The notes: generated from the letters alone by a model not told the origin. A DNA stretch of 7,670 bases from JBDTLH01 sp039934875 (GCA_039934875.1 JBDTLH010000128.1:1-7670), one strand, 5' to 3'. Counted from the first letter of the stretch, positions 1 through 7,082 are shown. Program-made: numbers and translations.

Positions 1-490
1 ACAATTGCACGTAGCGCGCCTCCTTAGTCCCCGGCGCGCGCGGCAAGACCTTCACCAGGGGTGGATCAAGCTCGCACATGCGCTGCAAAGTGGATTGCAC
101 ATCGCTGAGCTCTTCGAAGCGGAACATGCGTTCGGTGCGGCCGCGCAGCTCCCCGGCGGTCTGCGGGCCGCGCAGCAGCAGCACACAAAGAACAGCCGTC
201 TCGCGACGCCCTAAGTTGAAAGCATCCTGCAGGTAATGCTCGAATTTCTCCACCCTGCCGTCGCAGCGCGCGGGCCCCCCCAATCCCCTTTCGCCAAGAG
301 AATTCAGCGCATCGCGGACCGCACTTTGATCGAGCTCCATCGCCGGCTCGCGGTTCGACTTCTGATTGCAAGCGTTCACCAGCGCGTTCAGTGAGAGCGG
401 ATAGTACTCCGGCGTCGTAGTCTCTTTTTCCAGCAACGCGCCCAGCACGCGCACTTCAACATCAGTCAACAGGTTTTCGAGTAGAAGCAT
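1..490 (-). CDS. yceH: YceH/DUF480 (UPF0502) family winged-helix protein, C-terminus cut by window edge
   Basis: The visible 163 residues match the DUF480/YceH family, recognised by the blocks LGALLEKETTTPEYYPLSLN (residues 17-36), NACNQKSNREP (39-49), VEKFEH (80-85) and LLLRGPQTAGELRGRTERM (104-122). The family consists of two winged-helix domains, usually about 215 residues in all, so roughly 50 residues lie beyond the left edge. Its molecular role is poorly known; a DNA-binding or regulatory function is inferred from the fold only. The ATG at 490 is chosen because an in-frame TGA lies only 15 bases upstream and a GGAG Shine-Dalgarno (501-498 on the minus strand) sits 7 bases before it. A TACAAT box (plus 507-512, read on minus) could be the -10, but no good -35 accompanies it. 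A run of seven G (coding strand, plus 275-281) falls in the GLGGPAR region; the frame continues through it intact. The gene is divergent from the receptor gene. Confidence 0.9.
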   Translation of the reverse strand, partial: MLLLENLLTDVEVRVLGALLEKETTTPEYYPLSLNALVNACNQKSNREPAMELDQSAVRDALNSLGERGLGGPARCDGRVEKFEHYLQDAFNLGRRETAVLCVLLLRGPQTAGELRGRTERMFRFEELSDVQSTLQRMCELDPPLVKVLPRAPGTKEARYVQL

Positions 491-577
491 TCCACCTCTC
501 CCTCAAATTGTAGTCGCGAACTTCTTTCAAATCTCCTGTTCGGATGCGCTTCAGGGCGACCTCAGGCGCGCCCCCGT

Positions 578-609
578 TTGACAACGCACCTCAATTTGTT
601 CACTATGCT
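578..609 (+). promoter_or_regulatory. candidate promoter of the TonB-dependent receptor gene
   Basis: A perfect sigma70-type -35 hexamer, TTGACA, lies at 578-583 in the divergent spacer. The -10 is less clear: CACTAT at 601-606 has the ideal 17-base spacer but only three matches, while TATGCT at 604-609 has four matches but a 20-base spacer. Transcription starting near 613-616 would leave a leader of about 25 bases before the ATG at 641. This agrees with 641 as the true start and argues against the in-frame TTG at 578, which is the -35 box itself. The call rests on consensus matching only. Confidence 0.35.
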
Positions 610-640
610 GAGAACGAATCCGGATTACCCGCGAGGTACC

Positions 641-3600
641 ATGCGACTGCCAGCCATCGTTTCTGTGTTGCTTCTGTTCTGTTCATCACTCTGCTTCGCT
701 CAGTCATTCCGCGGTGGAATTCTGGGGACCGTCACCGACAAGACCGGGGCTTCAGTGGCCGGCGCGCAGGTCATAATCCTCAATCCACAGACCGGGCTCA
801 CACGCACCGTCACTACCGATGACCGGGGCAACTACACCGCGCCGGAGCTGCCGCTGGGCAACTATTCGGTCACCGTCAAGAAGATTGGGTTCCGCAGTGA
901 GACCGTCAAGAGTGTCGCAGTCGTGGTCTCCGCAAATACCGCAGCCAATGTGACGCTGGTGCCGGGCGAGGTGGACCAGGTGGTTGAGGTCACGGCGGCA
1001 GCTCCGCTGGTGGAAACCACGGCGGACACGCAGGGCGGCACCATTCAAGGCCAGCAGGCGGAGCAACTGCCAGTAAACGGCGGCGACTTCATCAAGCTGC
1101 TCACGCTGGTCCCGGGGGCCACCGGCGATCCCTCGCAGGCGGGCGATTCGCCGGGCTCGTTCGGTCTCTTCAGCGTCAACGGCAGCCGCGGACGCTCCAA
1201 TAATTATCTGCTCGACGGCACTGACATGAATGACGGATACCGCAACCTGCCCGCGATCAATGAGGCTGGCGTCTTCGGCACTCCGGCGGTGGTGCTGCCC
1301 ATCGAAGCCATCGCCGAAGTCCCGGTCATCAGCGGCGCGGAGGTGGAATACGGGCGCAACTCCGGAGCCATCGTCAACCTGGTAACCAAATCCGGCACCA
1401 ATACCCTGCATGGCAGCGCCTATGAGTTCTTCCGCAACAACGCGCTCGACGCCCGCAATTACTTCAATAGCAAACCGCTGGCCCAGGACGCCTTCCACAA
1501 CAACCAGTTCGGCGGATCGCTGGGCGGCAAGATCGTCCGTGACAAATCGTTTTTCTTCATCGCCTATGAAGGGCAGCGCGAAAAGGTCGGCATACCGAGC
1601 ATTGCCACCGTCCCCTCGGCGGCAGACATTGCCACCGCAACCGCCGACAACGGCGGCGTGGTGAATCCGGTGATCGCGCAACTGTTGGCGCGCAATCCCT
1701 GGCCCGCGCCCAACCTCGGAGGCAACAGCCTGGAGGCGAGCACGCTCGGCTCCAACCGCGTGGATAGTGTGATCGGCAAGATCGATCAGCATATCGGCAA
1801 CAATGACACGCTCTCCGCCCGCTATTTCTTCGGCGACAGCGATCAGAGTTTCCCCCTGGCGCTGCTCGGGGGAAATGTACTGCCGGGCAACAACACCACC
1901 ACCCCCACCCGAGTGCAGGTGCTCTCGCTCTCCGCGATCCACATTATCTCGCCCAGCCTGCTGCTGGAAATTCGCGGCGGATGGAACCGCTACGCGCAAC
2001 AATTTTTGCCCGAAGACCACGCCTTTGATCCGAACAGCATCGGCCTCAATACCACCACAAATCCCGCGGATTTTGGGCTTCCGGTGATCGCGGTCAGCGG
2101 CTTTGCCACTATCGGCTCCAATGCCTCCCTCCCCCGCGGCCGCGTGGATACCAACTGGCAATACTTTACCAACCTCTCTTATTCCCAGGGTGCGCACAAC
2201 TACAAGTTCGGCTATGAGTTCCGCCGCACTTTTGTAAATGGTTTCTTCGATGCCGGACATCGCGGCAAACTCAGCTTCAGCAGCCTGGATAATTTCATCG
2301 CCGGCAACATCAGCAGCGGAAGCCAGTCCATGGGCTATTCCACGCGCGACACCCACCAGAACAACCACGCCCTTTATGCGCAGGACAGTTGGAAGGTGAC
2401 GCGCCGCCTCACCATCAACTATGGCGTGCGCTGGGATTATTACGGCGTAATCGGCGAACAGAAGGACCGCTTCAGCCTCTTCGATACGACCACGGCCGGC
2501 CTCCTCGTTCCCAAGCAGCTTTATCCGCGCGACTTCGGAAACTATGCGGTCCGCGGCAGCTTCGCCTACGACCTTACCGGATCCGGCAGGACCGTGCTGC
2601 GCGCTGGAGGCGGCGAATTTTACGATGCTTTCTCGCAGGATTTCTTTGTCGGACAACTGCCCTTTAATACCTCGAATGCAGGCGTAGGCTATAACGGAAT
2701 CGGAGTTGCGCCGATCCTCTTTAGTTCACATCCGATTGCAACGTTGGTTCCGGGACAGCCGGTATTCGCGGCCAGCGCCTTCTCCGCGTCCGATGTCTCC
2801 ACGGTCGACCAAAAGTTGCGCACACCGCGCTACAAGAACTACAACGTGAACATCGAGCGCCAGCTCACTTCATATTCCGCCATCGACATCGCCTACGTGG
2901 GATCAGTGGGACGCAATCTCTTCCGCTTCCGCGACATCAACCAGGTGACTGATCCGGTCACCGGCGCGCGGCCCTTCCCCGCCTTCGGATACATCAACCA
3001 ACTCGAGACCACCGCCACTTCCAACTATAACTCTCTGCAAACCAGCCTCAAACTGCACGCCGGCAAGCGCCTGAATGCGACCCTCAACTACACCTGGGGC
3101 CACTCCATCGACAACGCCAGCGACGGACAGGACTATGTGCCCAACGCGTCCCAGCCCGATAACGGCTACAACCCGAATGCCGAGCGGGCAAGCTCCAACT
3201 TCGATACCCGCAACCGTTTTACCGCCTACCTCACCTACGATCTGCCCGGTTCAAGCTTTCTTCCCAGGCTCACCTCCGGATGGTCGGTCAACTCCGTAAT
3301 CACCCACTCGACCGGCCAGCCATATAACGTCAATTACCTCTTCGAAGGGGACTTCAATGGCAGCGGCGAACTCTTCGGACGCCCTGATGTGGTCGGCGAT
3401 CTTCACGCCGGAACGAGTGTCCCGACGCAGCTATTGAATCTCTCGGCGCTCGCCGTCCCCTGCAACTATGATCCCTCCAATACAAAGACAGGCTGCTCGG
3501 CAACCAATTCTGGACAGCACTTCGGCAATCTCGGGCGCAACGCCTTCAATGGTCCCGCCTACACCGATATTGACCTCTCCCTTGCCAAGAGCATCAAGAT

Positions 3601-3841
3601 CACTGAACGGTTCCAGGCCCAGTTGCGTATCGACGCCTTCAACCTCTTCAATCATCCCAATTTCTCGAACCCGCTGCTGCCTAGCTTCGGAGTGGACTTC
3701 GCCGCCGACGGACTCACCGCCAACGGGCGCGGCATCGGCTATCTCTCGACTACTGCAACTCCAGACGTAGGCACCGGCAATCCTTTTCTTGGCGGAGGCG
3801 GTCCGCGCAACCTGCAACTGAGCTTAAAGCTCAGTTTCTGA
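641..3841 (+). CDS. Oar-like TonB-dependent receptor with carboxypeptidase regulatory-like domain
   Basis: This 1066-residue outer-membrane protein has, in order: a signal peptide (residues 1-20, hydrophobic IVSVLLLFCSSLCFA then Q); a carboxypeptidase-regulatory-like beta-sandwich (about 25-107, with GTVTDKTGASVAGAQV and the DDRGNY...LPLGNYSVTV pattern); a plug domain (about 112-250, with LPVNGGDFIKLLTLVPG, FSVNGSRGRSNNYLLDG and EYGRNSGAIVNLVTKSGTN); and a long beta-barrel ending in LQLSLKLSF, whose terminal Phe suits BAM-dependent insertion. FNLFNHPNF at 1000-1008 is typical of the acidobacterial Oar-like group. Family members are assumed to take up large ligands such as oligosaccharides, or to act in surface contact; the ligand here cannot be read. 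The start at 641 gives a clean signal peptide with GAGGT at 633-637; in-frame TTG 578 and ATG 605 would add a non-signal N-terminal stretch. No TonB, ExbB or SusD-like partner is in the window, so the gene stands alone. Confidence 0.93.
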   Translation: MRLPAIVSVLLLFCSSLCFAQSFRGGILGTVTDKTGASVAGAQVIILNPQTGLTRTVTTDDRGNYTAPELPLGNYSVTVKKIGFRSETVKSVAVVVSANTAANVTLVPGEVDQVVEVTAAAPLVETTADTQGGTIQGQQAEQLPVNGGDFIKLLTLVPGATGDPSQAGDSPGSFGLFSVNGSRGRSNNYLLDGTDMNDGYRNLPAINEAGVFGTPAVVLPIEAIAEVPVISGAEVEYGRNSGAIVNLVTKSGTNTLHGSAYEFFRNNALDARNYFNSKPLAQDAFHNNQFGGSLGGKIVRDKSFFFIAYEGQREKVGIPSIATVPSAADIATATADNGGVVNPVIAQLLARNPWPAPNLGGNSLEASTLGSNRVDSVIGKIDQHIGNNDTLSARYFFGDSDQSFPLALLGGNVLPGNNTTTPTRVQVLSLSAIHIISPSLLLEIRGGWNRYAQQFLPEDHAFDPNSIGLNTTTNPADFGLPVIAVSGFATIGSNASLPRGRVDTNWQYFTNLSYSQGAHNYKFGYEFRRTFVNGFFDAGHRGKLSFSSLDNFIAGNISSGSQSMGYSTRDTHQNNHALYAQDSWKVTRRLTINYGVRWDYYGVIGEQKDRFSLFDTTTAGLLVPKQLYPRDFGNYAVRGSFAYDLTGSGRTVLRAGGGEFYDAFSQDFFVGQLPFNTSNAGVGYNGIGVAPILFSSHPIATLVPGQPVFAASAFSASDVSTVDQKLRTPRYKNYNVNIERQLTSYSAIDIAYVGSVGRNLFRFRDINQVTDPVTGARPFPAFGYINQLETTATSNYNSLQTSLKLHAGKRLNATLNYTWGHSIDNASDGQDYVPNASQPDNGYNPNAERASSNFDTRNRFTAYLTYDLPGSSFLPRLTSGWSVNSVITHSTGQPYNVNYLFEGDFNGSGELFGRPDVVGDLHAGTSVPTQLLNLSALAVPCNYDPSNTKTGCSATNSGQHFGNLGRNAFNGPAYTDIDLSLAKSIKITERFQAQLRIDAFNLFNHPNFSNPLLPSFGVDFAADGLTANGRGIGYLSTTATPDVGTGNPFLGGGGPRNLQLSLKLSF
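3816..3836. terminator. perfect 9-bp hairpin at the end of the receptor gene, possible bidirectional terminator
   Basis: AACTGAGCT and AGCTCAGTT form a perfect 9-bp inverted repeat around a TAA loop. It lies within the codons for the last residues of the receptor (QLSLKLS), 3-5 bases before its stop codon and about 12 bases past the stop of the convergent gene. The stem starts with AA and ends with TTT, so both strands carry a short U-tract; this is weak for intrinsic termination. Its place between stop codons 7 bases apart is where a shared terminator is expected. The hairpin is seen directly; the terminator role is inferred. Confidence 0.45.
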
Positions 3842-3848
3842 AGCACCG

Positions 3849-4439
3849 TTACTGCTGGTTTTGAGTCAAGTTGCTCGCCTCCACATAAACTCCCTGATTA
3901 TCCAGGCGCGTTGCATCGTCACTGCTGAGGCCCCAATGCTGTTGCGCCTGTTGGGTTGGCGGCGCCTGTTTTACCGTGCCGGTAATATTCACCAGATCGC
4001 CATTGTTGAGGGTGGTTTGCGCGCCGCCAGATTTTGTGGGATGCACATTCTGCGGCGTCACCACCAGCAATTCCTGCATGTTGCTGGGTCCTACCCACCA
4101 TGCGCTGTCTCCCGCGCTGCCCTGGATCTGCACCTGGCTCAGGGTCACCTGCTTTCCAATGTAAGAACTTTTATCGGGCGCGGTAAGCGTCGCGAGCGTG
4201 GAGTTTTGCAACTGGATCGGCTGCACGACTACCGCGCGTCTGCCGCCCCACCCCCACCAGCCTCCATAGCCGCCATATCCCCAGCCGCCAAACCAGCCGA
4301 AAAAGATAATGATGAGTATCCATATCCACAGCCAGACCCAAAGCCCGCCCCAGCCCCAGCCTGCATTCCGGCGATATCCCAAACGGCGTCCACGCAGGTT
4401 TTCATCCTCAGGCGGAATCGGATCGTTGATATTTGCCAT
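3849..4439 (-). CDS. small membrane protein with Trp/Gly-rich membrane segment and probable OB-fold
   Basis: The product has 196 residues and I do not recognise a named family. Residues 1-25 are polar with an Arg cluster (RGRRLGYRR, 16-24). Residues 27-66 are extremely rich in Trp (11) and Gly (15), with one likely transmembrane helix at about 33-50 (LWVWLWIWILIIIFFGWF). The positive residues before the helix suggest N-terminus in, C-terminus out. Residues 92-188 look like an OB-fold of the kind in DUF5666 or tRNA_anti-like periplasmic proteins: YIGKQVTL, then WWVG, ELLVVTP, a NNGDLVNITGTVK strand pair, and a final GVYVEA strand. The tail is Gln-rich. The ATG at 4439 has a strong AAGGAG six to seven bases upstream. 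The gene is convergent with the receptor and divergent from the phosphofructokinase gene, so it is probably monocistronic. A cell-envelope role is inferred from topology; no catalytic motif is seen. Confidence 0.8.
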   Translation of the reverse strand: MANINDPIPPEDENLRGRRLGYRRNAGWGWGGLWVWLWIWILIIIFFGWFGGWGYGGYGGWWGWGGRRAVVVQPIQLQNSTLATLTAPDKSSYIGKQVTLSQVQIQGSAGDSAWWVGPSNMQELLVVTPQNVHPTKSGGAQTTLNNGDLVNITGTVKQAPPTQQAQQHWGLSSDDATRLDNQGVYVEASNLTQNQQ

Positions 4440-4541
4440 CTCGTTCTCCTTTTTCCAATGAATGGATTACGCCCACCAGAATCTCCCGGCAGCGCTCTCC
4501 AATCCATGAGATGCTCTCCCATTCGGCGGGTTTGCGGCGAA

Positions 4542-4570
4542 TTGAGAGACAGCAAGCAATTTGTTATGGT
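4542..4570 (+). promoter_or_regulatory. extended -10 promoter for the phosphofructokinase gene
   Basis: TTGAGA at 4542-4547 (five of six to consensus) and TATGGT at 4565-4570 (four of six) are separated by exactly 17 bases. A TG at 4562-4563, one base before the -10 hexamer, makes it an extended -10. The predicted transcription start is near 4577, giving a leader of about 35 bases to the ATG at 4612. This is a consensus match only, but the best in the window. Confidence 0.5.
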
Positions 4571-4582
4571 TGGTTGGTCCCT

Positions 4583-4615
4583 ATGAACCAGCGGAGAAAA
4601 CTACCTAAACGATGA
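4583..4615 (+). CDS. possible 10-codon leader ORF overlapping the pfkA start
   Basis: An ATG at 4583 opens a ten-residue basic frame (MNQRRKLPKR) whose TGA stop overlaps the phosphofructokinase ATG in an ATGA arrangement. The pfkA start itself has only a GGAG at 4593-4596, about 15 bases away and too distant to work well, so ribosomes ending this leader could reinitiate there. Against it, the leader has no clear ribosome binding site and would begin only about six bases after the predicted transcription start, so it may be chance. Confidence 0.2.
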   Translation: MNQRRKLPKR

Positions 4616-5679
4616 GAATTGGAATGCTTACCGGCGGCGGCGACTGTCCCGGGCTGAACGCTGTCATCCGTGCCGTCGTGCGCAAGGGTATTTTTCACTA
4701 CAACGACGATTTCATGGGCTATCTCGAAGGCTGGCGCGGCGTCATGGACAACAACACGATGCCGCTCAACCTCGAAACCGTCGCCGGCATATTGCCGCGC
4801 GGAGGCACCATTCTGCGCACCTCGCGCACCAATCCATCCAAGCGCGAGGACGGCCTGGAGCAGTGCCTCGCCAATCTCAATCGCGCGCGGATCGATGCAC
4901 TGATCTGCATCGGCGGCGATGATACTAATTCGGTGACGCAACAATTGCACGAGCGCGGATTCCGCGTGGTCGGCATTCCCAAGACGATTGACAACGATCT
5001 CAATGGCACCGACCAGTGCTTCGGTTTCGATACCGCGGTCACCATCGCCACCGAAGCCATTGACCGCGTACACACCACGGCGGAGGCCCACAACCGGGTG
5101 ATCGTGGTCGAGGTCATGGGACGCGACTCGGGATGGATCGCCATCTACTCCGGCATTGCCGGCGGCGCGGATGTGATCATCATCCCCGAGCGGCCCTTCC
5201 ATATCACCGAGATCGCGGAATCGCTCAAGCGCCGGCACGAGCGAGGGCGCTACTTCTCCATTGTGGTCATCGCCGAGGGCGCGAAAATGGCCGATGAAAA
5301 CGATCCCTCAAAGTCTTCTTTGGTCACCACCGCCGCCGGCAATGATGAATTCGGCCATGCCCGCCTGGGTGGAGTGGGCACTATCATCGCCGGCCAAATC
5401 GAAAAGCTCACCGGTTATGAGACCCGCGCGGTGATTCTGGGGCATACCCAGCGCGGCGGATCGCCGACTGCCTTCGACCGCGTGCTGGCTTCGCGCTATG
5501 GCATCGGGGCCATCGATCTCGTCCACAGCGGAGGCTTCGGTCAGCTAGTCGCGCTGCGGCAGAACAAGATCATCGGCATCCCCCTGATCGAAGCCCTCGC
5601 GGAGAACCGCAAGGTGCCAACGGATTTGATCGAGGTCGCGCTGGGATTGCAGGACAAAGCGATCCAGGCGGTGAAATAG
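4612..5679 (+). CDS. pfkA: 6-phosphofructokinase, group III type with PPi-dependent signature residues
   Basis: The 355-residue cytoplasmic enzyme phosphorylates fructose 6-phosphate to fructose 1,6-bisphosphate in glycolysis. The PfkA fold is clear: N-terminal MRIGMLTGGGDCPGLNAVIR, phosphoryl-donor loop GGDDT (101-105), catalytic PKTIDND (123-129, with D127 as the base), substrate-binding MGR (169-171), and ETRAVILGHTQRGGSP (270-285). Numbering coincides with E. coli PfkA through this core. Donor specificity is read at positions 104 and 124: E. coli has Gly and Gly and uses ATP, while this protein has Asp104 and Lys124, the pair typical of pyrophosphate-dependent enzymes, which also run in reverse. 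PPi use is therefore inferred. The extra stretch around 225-255 is usual in the longer actinobacterial-type group. An in-frame TAA at 4606-4608 fixes the start at 4612; its ribosome binding site is weak. The gene is transcribed alone and faces tviB. Confidence 0.93.
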   Translation: MRIGMLTGGGDCPGLNAVIRAVVRKGIFHYNDDFMGYLEGWRGVMDNNTMPLNLETVAGILPRGGTILRTSRTNPSKREDGLEQCLANLNRARIDALICIGGDDTNSVTQQLHERGFRVVGIPKTIDNDLNGTDQCFGFDTAVTIATEAIDRVHTTAEAHNRVIVVEVMGRDSGWIAIYSGIAGGADVIIIPERPFHITEIAESLKRRHERGRYFSIVVIAEGAKMADENDPSKSSLVTTAAGNDEFGHARLGGVGTIIAGQIEKLTGYETRAVILGHTQRGGSPTAFDRVLASRYGIGAIDLVHSGGFGQLVALRQNKIIGIPLIEALAENRKVPTDLIEVALGLQDKAIQAVK

Positions 5680-5697
5680 GCGCGCGGAAGCTTCTTA

Positions 5698-5753
5698 CTG
5701 GCCGCTGGTAGCCGGCAGCCTAAGGAGTCGCCAGTCGCCAGCTTCCAGTCGGA
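5698..5753. repeat. degenerate 7-base tandem repeat in the pfkA-tviB spacer
   Basis: The spacer can be read as eight consecutive heptads: CTGGCCG, CTGGTAG, CCGGCAG, CCTAAGG, AGTCGCC, AGTCGCC, AGCTTCC, AGTCGGA. AGTCGCC occurs twice exactly (5726-5739), and the others share the CTGG or AGTC core. The 7-base period holds across both blocks. It fills most of the 84-base gap between two convergent genes. The repeat is visible, but its origin and role are unknown. Confidence 0.5.
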
Positions 5754-5757
5754 AACT
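5700..5757. terminator. two short hairpins between convergent pfkA and tviB, possible terminators
   Basis: GGCCGCTGG (5700-5708) and CCGGCAGCC (5712-5720) pair with one mismatch and one wobble around a TAG loop. AGCTTCC (5740-5746) and GGAAACT (5751-5757) pair with one mismatch around AGTC. Neither has a proper U-tract on either strand. Their position between convergent stops suggests transcript ends, but they arise largely from the heptamer repeats and may be incidental. Confidence 0.3.
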
Positions 5758-5763
5758 ACTCCT

Positions 5764-7050
5764 CTACAGCCGCCAAAAGTGAAGTCCGGCGGCGCGAAAC
5801 GTCGCGGGATCGTAGATCCCTTTTACATCCACCAGCACCGGGTTTTGCTTTGACATCTTCTTGAACTCGTCGGTCGAGAGCTGTTTGTATTCTTTGTGTG
5901 CGACCGCAACCAGCACTGCGTCAGCAGCTTTCAGGTCTTCCCATCTCGTGAGTTCTATGCCGTATTCATGGCGCACCTCAGCGGCATCGGCCAGCGGATC
6001 ATGCACTTGCAACGTCAGTCCGAAGTCTTTGAGCTCGCGCAGGATGTCCACAACTTTGGAGTTGCGGATGTCCGGGCAATCCTCTTTGAAGGTCAGCCCC
6101 AACACGGTAACGCATCCGCCGAGCACGTCATTGCCGGCACGCAGCATCTCCTTCACCGTCTTCTGCGCAATGTATTTGCCCATCCCGTCGTTAATGCGCC
6201 TTCCACTGAGAATCACCTGCGGGATGTAGCCGCATTTCTCCGCCTTGTGCGTCAGGTAATAGGGGTCCACCCCGATGCAGTGTCCGCCCACCAGCCCGGG
6301 ACGGAAATTGAGGAAATTCCACTTCGTTCCTGCCGCTTGCAGAACGTCCAGCGTATCGATCCCCATCTTGTCAAAAATTAGCGCAAGCTCGTTCATCAAC
6401 GCTATATTCAGGTCTCGTTGCGTGTTCTCGATCACCTTCGCCGCTTCCGCCACCTTGATCGAAGACGCTTTGTGCACTCCCGCCGTGACCACCGAACCAT
6501 AAACCTGCGCGACAATTTCGAGCGTAGCGGCGTCCGAGCCGGATACCACCTTCTTGATCTTGGTAAAGGTGTGTTCCTTGTCGCCGGGGTTAATGCGCTC
6601 CGGCGAATATCCGACGGTGAAATCCCTGCCGCACTTCAAGCCCGACTGCTTCTCCAGGATAGGCACGCACTCTTCCTCCGTGACTCCGGGATAAACCGTG
6701 CTCTCATACACAACGATGTCGCCCTTCTTCAGTGCCTTACCGACGGTAACTGAAGCGCCGAACATCGGCGAAAGGTCAGGCTGATTGGCTTCATCAATCG
6801 GAGTGGGGACCGCGACGATGTGAAAATCCGCTGTGCGCAGATCGTCGATCTTGTCGGTGTAGAGGATGTCTGCCTCCTTCAGTTCTTCGGGGGAGACCTC
6901 GCCGGTCGCATCATGTCCGCGCCGCAGCTCTTCGATCCGCCCCGCCTTGATGTCGAACCCAATCGTTTGCGTGGTCCTTCCGAAGGCGACCGCGACCGGC
7001 AGCCCGACGTAGCCCAGCCCGATGACAGAAACTTTTCTTTTGTAGGTCAA
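5764..7050 (-). CDS. tviB: UDP-N-acetylglucosamine 6-dehydrogenase, TviB/WbpO type
   Basis: This NAD-dependent enzyme of the UDP-glucose/GDP-mannose dehydrogenase superfamily oxidises C6 of a UDP-N-acetylhexosamine to the uronic acid, a precursor for capsule, O-antigen or exopolysaccharide. From the start used here it has 428 residues. The Rossmann motif GLGYVG is at 11-16, PTPID at 82-86, ESTVYPG at 116-122, YSPERINPGD at 148-157, the AKVIENTQRDLNIA helix at 204-217 (Lys205), the catalytic Cys258 in GGHCIGVDPYYLTHKA, and the UDP-binding FKEDCPDIRNSK at 321-332. PYYLTHKA and SGRRINDGM point to TviB/WbpO (GlcNAc or GalNAc substrate) rather than to UDP-glucose dehydrogenase. I chose TTG at 7050 because GGAAGGA (7063-7057) lies 6 bases upstream; GTG at 7065 would add five residues (433 in total) but has no ribosome binding site. 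No other polysaccharide genes are in view. Confidence 0.92.
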   Translation of the reverse strand: MTYKRKVSVIGLGYVGLPVAVAFGRTTQTIGFDIKAGRIEELRRGHDATGEVSPEELKEADILYTDKIDDLRTADFHIVAVPTPIDEANQPDLSPMFGASVTVGKALKKGDIVVYESTVYPGVTEEECVPILEKQSGLKCGRDFTVGYSPERINPGDKEHTFTKIKKVVSGSDAATLEIVAQVYGSVVTAGVHKASSIKVAEAAKVIENTQRDLNIALMNELALIFDKMGIDTLDVLQAAGTKWNFLNFRPGLVGGHCIGVDPYYLTHKAEKCGYIPQVILSGRRINDGMGKYIAQKTVKEMLRAGNDVLGGCVTVLGLTFKEDCPDIRNSKVVDILRELKDFGLTLQVHDPLADAAEVRHEYGIELTRWEDLKAADAVLVAVAHKEYKQLSTDEFKKMSKQNPVLVDVKGIYDPATFRAAGLHFWRL

Positions 7051-7069
7051 TGGAAATCCTTCCACTCAC

Positions 7070-7075
7070 ATTATC
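7070..7075 (-). promoter_or_regulatory. possible -10 box of tviB
   Basis: On the minus strand GATAAT (five of six to TATAAT) lies just upstream of the tviB ribosome binding site. A partner -35 is poor: TTGCTG, supplied by the heptamer repeat, sits 15 bases upstream. Transcription would start near 7063, downstream of the alternative GTG start at 7065, which would favour the TTG start. Weak evidence; tviB might instead be read through from the ribonuclease gene. Confidence 0.25.
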
Positions 7076-7082
7076 AAAGCAT

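Noticed and set aside
275..281. Run of seven C (G on the coding strand) as a frameshift or phase-variation site in yceH
   Set aside because: The frame is intact on both sides and the family motifs continue, so there is no sign of a disrupted gene; a short G run is common at this GC content.
578..640. Upstream TTG (578) or ATG (605) as receptor start
   Set aside because: They put a 12-21 residue polar extension before the signal peptide, lack a ribosome binding site, and coincide with likely promoter elements.
752..2656. 634-codon open frame on the minus strand, antisense to the receptor
   Set aside because: It is wholly inside the receptor gene, has no recognisable domain, and is the shadow expected from high-GC codon bias; the plus-strand product is unmistakable.
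4451..4509. Inverted repeat ATGGATT...AATCCAT in the divergent spacer as an operator
   Set aside because: Only seven bases match and the arms are more than 30 bases apart; chance is likely and no regulator is indicated.
3861..4586. 241-codon plus-strand frame across the small membrane-protein gene
   Set aside because: It is antisense to a gene with a strong ribosome binding site and coherent domain pattern; its own translation shows no domain and begins without a ribosome binding site.
4571..4590. TGGTT/AACCA hairpin in the pfkA leader as a riboswitch element
   Set aside because: The stem has five weak pairs, and the predicted transcription start near 4577 would remove its left arm; no known riboswitch core is visible.
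4564..5238. 224-codon minus-strand frame opposite pfkA
   Set aside because: It is antisense to a gene with complete catalytic motifs, has no recognisable family and is explained by codon bias.
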